Source: Oxyruncus cristatus
Lineage: Eukaryota > Chordata > Aves > Passeriformes > Cotingidae
NCBI GenBank assembly: GCA_013399855.1
Contig: VXAY01005982.1
Span: 18,592 to 82,591, forward strand
Reading direction: 5' to 3'
Length of the DNA stretch: 64,000 nucleotides
Position numbers and translations under genes: made by a program. The stretch's first letter is position 1. The number at the start of each line of letters is the position of its first letter. Under the pieces are notes generated by a model. That model searched no databases, was not told the origin of the DNA, and saw only the letters and a program-made list of their open reading frames with translations. Positions 23,740 through 34,000 of the stretch are shown here, in pieces.

Positions 23740-25240
23740 TCTTCGCGGAACCTCTTAGAAGAAGGCAAGCCGCAGACCATTCCCCGTGGATTGCGAGCAG
23801 CAGCAAAAGCGAGCTCCTTCCCAAGGGATGGAAAGGGGCTGCGGCGGCCGCCGCGCAGGGGAGGAGCGGGGTCGAGAAAACAATGGTGGCGGTCGTTGCG
23901 CCGCCAACGGCCACGGCCACGACCGCCCGAGCGGCGCTCCGAGGGGAGCACGTAGCCGGGAGGGCTCCCGCGGAGCACTCGGGCCGCCGCCGATGCTCGC
24001 GAAGCCCAGGGAGGCGTCCCACCGTTCTCAGAGCGATCGCTGAACCGAGTAACGGAGTTCATGCCCGGGGCTGCCACGACGTCCTTTATGAAGGGACGGA
24101 CCTCAGACTGCACGTCGCTCGCTCCGACGGATCTGAGCGGTCACCACTGTGACAAAGAACTCCGAAATTCACCCCCCGGGGCTCGACACTGAAACAGGAG
24201 GTGAGCAGCAGCGAAGCGACCGCGGAGGCGAGGCTTTCGCGGAGACCCTCTTCGCCCAGTAACGGTCTGAAGCCAGGGATGACGGGAACAAAGCCGGAGC
24301 TCGCGGGTGTCTCACGAGCCACCGGTGTCGCACTGTACGTGCGCTAGGGCCGGCGGCACCGCAAGGGGAGACGTGACCCGGTGCCAAAGGAGGAAGCTGG
24401 GGGCAGCGCTCTCCCGTAGCGGGCAGAGCGGGGCTTGGTCGCCAGCACTGCTCAGCGTCCGGACAGGGCTTTCAGGCCATTGGCGGTGAGGACGCTGGGC
24501 GACCCGTACGGCAACGCGGGTTTTCGGAGGAAGAGATGCGCCCTCCTGGTACCATGCGCGGGGAGAAACGCAGCCGGCGGGACGGCGCCTCGCCGTCCCT
24601 CGTGAGGTGGCGCCAAGGGGGGCGAGGATAGTCGGCGTCGTGCTCACCGCCGCACCGCCGCCCAGCGCAGACCCTGAGCGAGAGATGAACCCCTCGCCTC
24701 CCGCGCCGCGCCCGCCCAAAGCTTAGCAGGCGCTCGGGCGCATCCGCCGGCCCGGACAGCCCCACGAGGAGATGCGCCCCCGGTGAGCCCAGCGTTTTGA
24801 GGTTGGTTTCACGCGGCTCAGGAACCCCCCGCCCTACCCACGGCGTTCGGCCCCGTGCGCCAGGCAAGCGCTCCGCAATATCACGCACGACGGCTCCGCG
24901 TTAGTACCTGAGTCACGTCCCGCGCCTCACCGAGAGGATGACCGTGCTCGCGCCGGACCGCAGCTGCTGTCCCCGTGCGTCCGCACACACCCGCCCCAGC
25001 CCGTCTGGTCCCGCCGGCTGCGGAGCTCCGGCGCGGCGAACCTCTAGCTCTCGCCCCTCCCCTACCACAGCGGGGGCGCCCTGGGTCCTACTGTCGCCGT
25101 GACTCCTTCCCGCTGCTACGGGTTCTCCCGCGCAGGGGTGGCGCGTTATGCGCGGCACTGGGACTGCACAAGGCAGTCGTGCGAGCTTTGCGCTGCTTGC
25201 GCAGAGACCAGCGCGGAGCTGGATCCTGCCGGCGTGGATG
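23740..25240. promoter_or_regulatory. Large CpG island; probable promoter of SLC16A3 and/or CCDC57
   Basis: About 1.5 kb with abrupt GC and CpG enrichment between AT-rich flanks. Open frames on all strands here follow from GC content and are not called genes. It lies between the divergent SLC16A3 (-) and CCDC57 (+). Seen motifs include ACGTG cores at 24337-24341 and 24371-24375, an AP-1-like TGAGTCA at about 24909 followed by CGT, plus-strand donors such as CAGGAG|GTGAGC (about 24200) and minus-strand donors near 24640 and 24905. SLC16A3 is a known HIF-1 target, so the ACGTG cores fit its promoter. Which transcript starts here cannot be told from sequence. Confidence 0.65.
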
Positions 25241-25749
25241 ATGCACCGGCTGTCCAGAGGTCCAGAGCAGCAGGACCTGAGCTGTGGACTTCAACGTATG
25301 AATGGACTTCTACAGTTGAGGTTTGTTGTGTGCTGCTATTTCTGTTTTCCAGGGAGCGATCGCAATTTCTTCATTGTGTCGCGTGAGAATGACTCTTACA
25401 GACTTCCTTGCCTTGTTGTTTTCTTCTCAGGCATTTTGAATGTGGTTTTGTGCATTCTGCAGATAACTTACAGGCTTCCCTCCTCATCCTCTGCAGAGAG
25501 TGCTCCCTGCAAATGTGCTTGCTTGAGACATCTCCTTTTACATCAAGACGGACTGAGTTTTCTGCACGGATCTGTTGTTGCTCTACTGCTATTCAAACAA
25601 ATGTTGGATTATAAAACTCTGTGTGTATTCATACTGCTATTTAGCATCTGTGAAAGTTATGGTGAGCTTCTCAAGTGCACTATGGAAAGTATCACTATTT
25701 GGGGTACTCGGAGTAGGTGCTCCACTCGTTTGTGTGCTTATAGCACACA

Positions 25750-26235
25750 ATCCAGTGTGTAGGGGAGTGACTGTCCGCCTGTGCTGGGCACTCCTGAGGC
25801 CGCACCTTGAATCCTGTGTTCAGTTTTTGGCCCCTCACGACAAGATAGACGTTTAGAGACTGGAGCATGTCCAGAGAAGGGAACAGATCTGGGGAAGGGT
25901 CTGGAGCACAAAGACTGCCTGAACGAAATGGGAGGGCTCAGCTTGGAGAAAAGGAGGCTCACGGGGTACCTTTTTGCCCTGACAGGAGGGTGGAGCCAGG
26001 TGGGGATTGGGCTTTGCTTCTGGGGAGCAAGGGCAGGACAAGAGGAAATGGCCTTGAGTTGTGTCAGGAGAGGTTTAGATTGGATATTAGGAAAAATTTC
26101 TTCTCCAAAAGGGTTGTCAAGCATTGGAATGGGCTGTCCAGGGAGATGGTGGAGTCACCGTCCCCGAGGTTAACAGTTGGACTCAATGATCTTAAGAAAC
26201 CAGTCTTTTCCAACCTAAATGATTCTATGATTCCT
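25750..26235 (+). mobile_element. CR1 LINE 3' end, forward
   Basis: Contains the CR1 reverse-transcriptase 3' text (AGGCCGCACCTTGAATCCTG, TTTAGATTGGATATTAGG, TTCTCCAAAAGGGTTGTCAAG) and ends TTTTCCAACCTAAATGATTC with TATGATTCC. Coding frames are broken. Confidence 0.93.
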
Positions 26236-28650
26236 ATCACTGATGTGGAGATGCACAGGAGTAAGGTTCTAACTAGAGGAGGACAGGCAGGATACAGTGT
26301 TGTCTTTTGAGAACAATGGTATTGTACAGATTAGTAGCTTCCAGTATTTTAGAACCTTGCTGAGATCATGTAATACTGAGGGAGGATCTGAAACTCTTCT
26401 AATGACTTAGAAGTTTCTTCTTTTCCCTGAACATTATCTTTGTGTTGACTTTTGGTTCAGTTTTGCTGAACTGTAGTACTTATTTGTCTGTGCTTAGAGA
26501 TTCATTGCAGTAATGTGTGAAGATGAGCAAGGCCGTGTGGTTTATTTTGGGTAGATAGCATATAGCCAGTAAGACCTACATTGCTAATCTTAAAGATCAG
26601 TAAAGCCAGGTTTTGACTGTCTACCAGAAGACATTTTTACATGTCTTCACACAGGTAATCTTGGTTCTCCAGGAAAAGGAAGTATGATCTCCATTCCCAG
26701 TTCCAAAGAACTAGAAAAACTTCAGGTTTTGAGAGGAAGACATTTTTACTTCTCATCACCCTATCCTCTGGCTCTAAGTTTTTAAGGACGACAGTTCCAT
26801 CCTGTAAAATGGATTCTCATAACTCTGTTACTCTGATTGTCCAGGTAAACATCTTTGGAGTGTGTCATGGCGCTTGTATGGCCATAGAAACAAAAATGAG
26901 GATGGCAGGATAAATAATTTGTGTAATCCTGGGTCTTGTTACAGAATTTGGCCATAATGGGTTTGACATAGCCCTTGGGCTGGAAACTTCGAAGTGCTTT
27001 TGAGCCTGGTAGTATATGTGTAGCCAGTATATATACCCTGCTTTTCCGCTCTACAATGTAGCATTTTCAGAGGGTGAGTCCTTATTGTGTTAATTTCCTT
27101 GTGAAGCTACTTGTAAGTGTTGCTATGTCACAGCGTAGTGATGGTCCAAAGGCTTATATTCAAAAAGGGTAACTCCAAAGGTGGTTCTAAGGTAGCTGAA
27201 ATCTTACCTTTGGCCAAAATCTTATGGAACTCACTAATATTTGGTAAGAACACAAAATCTCTTCTAAACTCATGTTTGCTAAAAGGGCCAAAGGTTTCCT
27301 TCCATTTCCGTCTATGAAACCAAGACATTTTCTGCACATATTTTAGGTGTATTCAAGTTCCTACATCGTTGCTCAAATTCACATTGTGTAGACTATAATC
27401 TTTTTGACTCACCAGTAAAGTTTATCCATTTTAGGCACTATTGAATCACTGGAAGCCATCAGTTACTCATTTGGGGAACCAACACGCATTTAACTACGTG
27501 ACTAGGGACTGTTTGGAGGTATGTTGGAGAATATGACATTTGAAAGGGGGGGTAGGGGTGAAGAAGATAATGTGGTTGATAAGTTAGGCAATGCTGAGGT
27601 AAGACATAAGGAAAAGGAGCATTAGGAAAAGCCATCAGTCAGAATGGCACATGGATTTAGACATTCACCTATTATGTGATTATTCTGATGAGTGCTTTGA
27701 GAGGCCCACCATAGAATGTAAATTATGCTGGGACTTGCGCTATAATTTTTGTGTGCTCAGGTTTGGAAAATCATTTGAAGCCGGTTTTCACTGTTGTATT
27801 TTAAACCAGAGGGGATTCATATAAATAAATGAACTAAATCCCTTTAATAATTGTAGTATTCTGAAATTATATGTAGCTAAATGAAACTTGCTCTATTTCA
27901 AAAGTCAGGTTGTAGGTTCTGATTCTGATTTTCAAAAATAGTTACTCTGGAACTAAACCCCTCCTTTCTTTAAATGACATGGGGCTAGGACACACAGTTC
28001 TTTTCTGATGACATAAGGGAATATTATAAGAACTACTTATATCTTAAGATATGTAACATATATATAGATATATAAGATCTATAAGAACTACTTATATAAT
28101 ACTCTGTCTTCTTTAAATTAGTGCACTTCAGATATAATTTGGATGCAACATTCAGGTTTCTGAAAAGTCTCTCCTCAGGCAAATCTTTATATAATCTAGA
28201 AAAACAGAACAGTGAGAGAGCATTACAGGAAGTTTGCATCATGACTTCCAGACAAGCAAGTCATCTAAGTGACTAAGGGAAAATCATGCTTTAGGTCCAG
28301 CTCATGTTTTACATCTTCGTCTGTCTCACGTGGTTTGGTTGATGGATAATTTTTTTAATAATTAAATGACTTGATAGGAAAATGTATTTATCTGTGCTGC
28401 ATGACCTCATGTTGCAGTTGGCCTGAGCTTGTTATACAAGCTTTTAAAAGTTTTTCACATGATGCAGTGGAAGTTCAGAGAGGATGGGAAGTTTGTTCCC
28501 ATCCCTAACAGCTGTACTGTGAGGGGCCAAGAATCTCCTTTCTGACCTGCTCTGTGGAGAAATTGTTTAATGCTAAACAGCCTGATAAATAAAATGTGTG
28601 GGAAGACAAGTGAACGAGAGAGTGAGATCTGAGAGTATGGTACAAATTAG
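26236..28650. other. Region without recognised genes
   Basis: AT-rich sequence. The only structure noted is a 17-bp direct repeat, ATAAGAACTACTTATAT, at 28026-28042 and 28081-28097. Confidence 0.55.
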
Positions 28651-28666
28651 TTGTGGTTTGCGGGAA

Positions 28667-28710
28667 GGGGGTGTTACTAAAGGAGACAGGGGGTGTTACT
28701 AAAGGAGACT
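28667..28710 (+). repeat. 22-bp tandem duplication
   Basis: Two adjacent 22-bp copies of GGGGGTGTTACTAAAGGAGA plus CA or CT, identical except for the last base. They sit at the upstream edge of the second CpG island. Confidence 0.95.
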
Positions 28711-28714
28711 GGGG

Positions 28715-29300
28715 CTGCAGAGGAGCGTGCCCATCTTCACACGATGCAGAGGAGAAGCTGCTGTGCGAGAGGCGAGGACGGAACGGGGAGAATGCGAGGA
28801 AGAGAATATGCTACCGCATGCCTGGAAGTGAACGCAGCGCGAATAGCCGAGAAGCGCCGGCTGGTTGATCAGGAAGGGAGGCAGAAGAGGCACTGGCGGT
28901 GCCTCGCGTAGCGAGGGCCGAGAAGAAGCGGCTCGGCTGAGAGCAAGGGGAGGGGCAGGGCCTCCCCGAGGGCTGACGGTGGGCGGTGTCCCCCACGGAC
29001 ACGGGCCCGCCCCTCGGCGCGGCCCTCTCCGCCGCGGCTGCCGGGAGACGCGGTGACGTCTGTGAGCGGAGGGACGGGCAGGTTCGTGCCGGGAGGAGCT
29101 GAGCTGTGGCTGGACTGCTCCGTCGGAAGGCACTGCGGTCGCACAGCATTTCGTCGTGCCGCAGGTTGTCCTTTGGAGCTCCCGACGCATCGCTTGTGCA
29201 TCTCGCGTCCTTTTCTCTCTCTGGGCACACTGTCTTTCTGCACCCCTCCTGCTAAGTGCCCTCCGTGTGCGGTCCCTGGGTCCACATTATCTTGTGCTTC
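28715..29300 (+). promoter_or_regulatory. Second CpG island; candidate CCDC57 promoter
   Basis: GC- and CpG-rich block about 2 kb upstream of the first recognisable CCDC57 exon. It contains a CRE-like TGACGTCT near 29053. A good plus-strand donor, CCCGAG|GTATGT, follows at 29840/29841 and could end a non-coding first exon. Assignment to CCDC57 is by position only. Confidence 0.45.
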
Positions 29301-29950
29301 TCTCTACTGCCTTCCTCTGAGGGACTTGACCTCGACCTGGTCTGCCTACCATCTGCTTTTCTGCCTCAGAACATCTGACCTTCTGGGCCCTCAATGGAAC
29401 CTTCCTTCTGGGATCTGCTTCCTGCCTGCGGGTTCTGTTGGCAGTGTTTTCTTTCTTCCCTACTCAGTTGTCTTTTTCTCCCTTTCTGCTCTGCAGGTAT
29501 ACAGACCTCTAGTCCTGGAGAGTACTTGATCCCTGCCTTGCCAGTAGCATTCCCATCCTCCATCTGTGTGGCTGTCCCTTCCTGTCATCCCTGGGGATAT
29601 TTGCTCTAGGGACTCAGTGTCTAGGGACTCATGGTGTGTTGCCCTCTATTACATTCCTTGGACACTCTCCAGAATATATAACCATGTCTCAGTCCTAGAA
29701 GCAATTGTTTCTTCCCACAATACCTTGCAGTCCCTTATGCCTCCTAGTCTTCTGTCTGCCCTGCGTAATGGGCCTGACACGGTACACCATGTAGGGTGCG
29801 ATGTACCCTGCAACACAGCCCAGCACATACTATGCCCGAGGTATGTCCCTGCTACCAGGTTTCTCTTGTTTGTTGTTGGGTCTTTATCCTGTAGCTCAGC
29901 TTCTGCTGTATTTTATCTATTTTGATAAGATTGTATAATGCGTGATGTAT

Positions 29951-29998
29951 ATTTGCTGTTTCATATATCTCACCTTACTTGTAAGGTAAACAGCAAAT
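29951..29998. repeat. Nested inverted repeat (hairpin)
   Basis: Outer arms ATTTGCTGTTT (29951-29961) and AAACAGCAAAT (29988-29998) are perfect 11-bp complements. Inner arms ACCTTAC (29972-29978) and GTAAGGT (29981-29987) add 7 bp, directly next to the right outer arm. The left side carries a 10-nt bulge. Confidence 0.85.
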
Positions 29999-30429
29999 CA
30001 GTCTCCAGGAGTAAAGAAAGAGACAACACACAAGTGGTGCTAACTTGTATCACTGATGGTCATAATTTTTTTGAGGAACTAGATTGACTGGTGGTCACAA
30101 TACTGTACCTATGCTGACTGCTTGTTTCATCTTGACTTACAGCTGTGAAACTTGCACAGTGAAACAGTTAGATGTAAGGATAGCAAGGAAGAAAGAAGCA
30201 AGTTCAGTTTCTTTATACTTTGAAGAAAATGGTAAAGACTTTACACTTTGACAAATAGGAGTTGTATGGAAGTCTGAAGGTTCTCAGGTATTACTCTGTT
30301 CTTCAGCATCACCTTGCTCTTATTTAGTTGAAAGGTGACTAGCTCAAACATGGCATTTTAGTAGAAGCAATTGCAAAGTCTCCACTGAATCAGATATGCC
30401 AACCACATTCAGCTGTGTGTGATTTACAG

Positions 30430-30525
30430 ACAAGTTTGGGGGGGTGATTTGGTTTTGTTTTGGGTATTGTTTTTTTTTGTTTGTTTTGGTGGGGGTTTTT
30501 GGTTGGTTTTTGTTTTCATTTCTTT
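30430..30525. repeat. G/T-rich low-complexity tract
   Basis: Almost only G and T on the + strand, with runs such as GGGGGGG, TTTGTTTG and GGTGGGGGTTTTTGG. It is the strand mirror of the tract at 4323-4441. Confidence 0.85.
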
Positions 30526-31027
30526 TGCTAAAAGAAACTGACATAAGTCCTATTAGGCCCTTCCGTGAGAGAGCAAAGTACCTATCAGTCTCCTCTATCT
30601 GTATATGCTGAAGTAAGGTTGGATTGCAATGGGTCATTTTGCTGGCTAGGTTTTAGGGGTAAGCTCTGCTTGTTATAGTGTGTTCTTTCTTACGTGTATG
30701 CTGTTTCCTGAGTCGTCTTTTGATATCACCATATTTTGGTTTACTGTTCTTCTTGTGACTGCAAGACATCCAGGCAATTGGTGCAATTTATATTTAAAAT
30801 TACACTGTTATTTACATTATGGTCGTTATTGAAACCAACTTGCAATTATAAATATTGCTGCTCTCAAAGGCAAAATGCTCTCTTCTCCCCCATTCCATTG
30901 CATTTCTAAGAAATACAGTTCTCTGTGATGGAAAATAATATTTTAGAATTACAAGAAGGGTCATTAATTTATATTTTTGTCTGGAATTAATGATTCCTAC
31001 GTTATATGGAACCCAAACTTGCCTCAG

Positions 31028-31081
31028 AATACCACTTTCAATTTATCAGTAATTCGAGATATGGAGATTGAGAGGAAGATT
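31028..31081 (+). CDS. CCDC57: CCDC57 candidate N-terminal exon (diverged)
   Basis: After CTTGCCTCAG the phase-0 frame reads [18 protein letters not shown]. It resembles the vertebrate CCDC57 segment with the pattern NLxV(L/I)..RD.E(L/I)ER, but appears two residues shorter. No good donor follows (only ATT|GTTTTT), so the right end is uncertain. It may be a decayed exon. Confidence 0.45.
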
Positions 31082-34000
31082 GTTTTTATAGGAAATGGTG
31101 TGGTGCTTTTTAATTTTAAGATAATTGTAGAGAAAGATTGCAAAAGAAGTATCATTTTTCTTAACCACCTCTTTCCAAGAAAAATTGTGACTTTAGTTTG
31201 ATCATTTCAAGGAAGCCATAGGCTGGAGCTGTGGTCTTGTTTTTCATTCCTTGCACAAAGGTCGTGTCTAATAATGTATTGTTAGTTTTAGCTAATGAAA
31301 CATACATCCGGTTTTCAAAAGGCACTTGTAAAAGTATTTTGATGCCTTAGTGGGTATAAACTGAGCATAGTATCTTTCAGTGGCTGATGTCCAGAAAGCA
31401 CCTCATAGGCATTTTTTATCTTCAATGCCTTTATGATTGTGGTGGAGGGAGAAAGTCAGATTTATTTAATCTTTATAACTGTGGTAGCCATCAGATGTAT
31501 TTGGAGCAACTGTAGCTGAAAGGATGATACAGAAAGAACAGGTCTTTCTTAGTATTGCATGTTATAGGAAGGGAGGCAGTACTGTTCATGAATATCCACA
31601 ACAGTGACTTTTGAAGAAAACATTTATTTCTTCTTACCCGAAGGAAGAAGATATAACTTACACTATTTGTTCATGGTAGCATGATTTGACCATTGCCAAC
31701 AAGAAGCAGCATATGAAGAGAAAACATAATTTTATTTTAATTGTCTTGGGGATAAATGTGAAATCTAAGCTGGCAGAATTGAAAGGCGACCAGATCATTG
31801 TGTCCTTTAGCAAGATTTGTTACTCAGTGTACTTGGGAAAAGCAACTTGAATTCTTTTATACTTATCACATCCAATGAGCAGAGACTCATTTTTTAATCC
31901 TAGATAATTAGAATTGTCCAGTTTGTTTGTGAAAAAAATGTTATTTAAGTTGTGGCATCCTTTAGCGTAGAGATACTGCATTATATTTGCTGATCTGAAA
32001 ATCTCTCATTTAAAGAGATTAAAGAACCACTGTTTGAAAGGCACGCTTGTCCGATTTGTTCTGTGCATCCTGTGCTTATCCAGAAGGGATTATCTGTAAC
32101 CACTGACAGAGAGAAATACTGCACAGTGAGAGAAGCTATATTGACTCCGGAGATCTGAGCAGAAATTACCATTTTTTAATTTATTTTTTAGTGCTTAGAG
32201 ATAATGTGGGGGTTTTTTGCTTCTGCAGAATTTACAATTAGGTATGAGACAAATATGGAGACTAGACAACAGAAAGAGATGGAAGTGAAGCAAGTAAAAG
32301 GTTTTGCCAGTAACGGCACAGGCTCCCTGTCGCTTATTTGCTTTTTAGTTTTAAAACTAGGAGAAGTCAAATGGGACACAGCAGTTAATACTGCTGATAA
32401 AAGAGAAGGCTGGATTGTGACTTGACTCATCATAAATGTCTTGAAGAAAAGAGAAATAAGTGTGCAGTTGGTAGGGTAGAGGGAATAAACACATTTCTTG
32501 AGTTCTGTCAGCACATCATTCTTTATTAATATAACTGTTGTCTTCAGATGTAAGGGTATCTTTGGGATTATTCTCTGCTTAAAATGGTAACTACTGTAAA
32601 GTGCTGTAAACTCTTTTGAGCCAAACTACATTTATAATGTAGAGGTGGCTGGGTAAGTTTTAAGTAACTTTTTTTAGTTATTGTGAGTGATCTGGGCAAG
32701 ACTCTGGAATTTGTCAGAGGTCACTAAATGATGTTACTGTGGTTCTGGAGTATATGCAAATTCATTTAAAGCCAGTTCGGGAATTTTACCTGGAGCGTAT
32801 CCTTGGGAATGGAAGGAGGAGTTTGAGTCTTTTAGACCCAGCATTGCCTCTTTGCCAGGCTGAGCTGAATACTGATCACTGAGCAATACAGCAATTATTC
32901 TTCTGATCTCCCTTGCCCTGGAGAGTTTTGAGATGAACAAGGGAGTTGTAAAAGTGCCTACGCTAGACTACACTGAGAAAGCACTTCTTATAGACTTTAT
33001 TTGTATGCATAAGTGTCGGCTATAGCATTCAGCTTAATTCAGGTGAAGTTTAAATTTAAAAGCAAATCTAGCAGATTAGGGAAGTAAATAACCCACTGTT
33101 CTAGTTCACAGTTCTGTCTATGTAGTTATATGATCAATCTTATCTCACCAAATGCAGCGGTCATTCAGCTACATAAAGTAACTGTAATATCGAGTTGGAA
33201 GTAACCAGAAGGTTGCAGAACAGCATGATATCAATAAATCTATTAAGTCTTGCAGGGATGAATACATAACTTGAAAAGGTTCAGTGTATCATTATTGTCA
33301 CGTAAGTATCAGTGGTATATCAGCTTTTTGAATTTATGTGAAATCCTGACCTTACTGATATTCTTCCACTGTATCTCAGAGAAACTTTTTTGTTGATACC
33401 AAATAAAAATCCTGTGGAAGGATAGGAAAAGATATAGAGCTGTATCTAAATGTATCTAAAAGATCAGATTTCTGCTGGTCAGCTCTTGTTTTGCAATTTC
33501 TTCTTATGTAACTGAAATTTTTGGGTGGAGGAGGAACTCTGTTGTGCTTAAGTGGATGTCCCGCACTACTTTTCAGCAGATCCTCTATATTTTGTATGCA
33601 ACTTCTGAAGCATTGTTTTGGGATACAACATATACTGTTATAATTGGTTTCAACTGACAAGAAGAAGATGTTATGGTGACTGTTTCTTTAGGAAATTACA
33701 GCATCTTGTCTTTATAGTTATGTGTTATTCAAAAAATTTTACATATGGATGCCTCATTAGTTCACCAGAGATGCTTTTTAAAGTAAATTTGTTTTATTTT
33801 TGTTTATAGCTCTAGGAATAGTCACATAGGTCATCAGCATGAGGAGTATGTGAACCTGAAACTTCACATGGAGCAAAAATTCAAGAACTGGAAGGAGAAA
33901 TTGATGTCAGAAATGGGTATAAGACTGTTGGAGAAACAATGTTGTATTGCTGCAGTGCCATCTAGCAATCCTGTTTTCAATTTTATTTGTTTTAATTAGC

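Noticed and set aside
23673..24888. Several overlapping 80-145 codon frames on both strands
   Set aside because: All lie in the CpG island; high GC removes stops in every frame. No family similarity seen.
25148..25762. 204-codon open frame on the + strand
   Set aside because: It begins in a CpG island (few stops) and runs toward the CR1 copy. No recognisable domain, and composition shifts abruptly from GC-rich to AT-rich. Likely chance.
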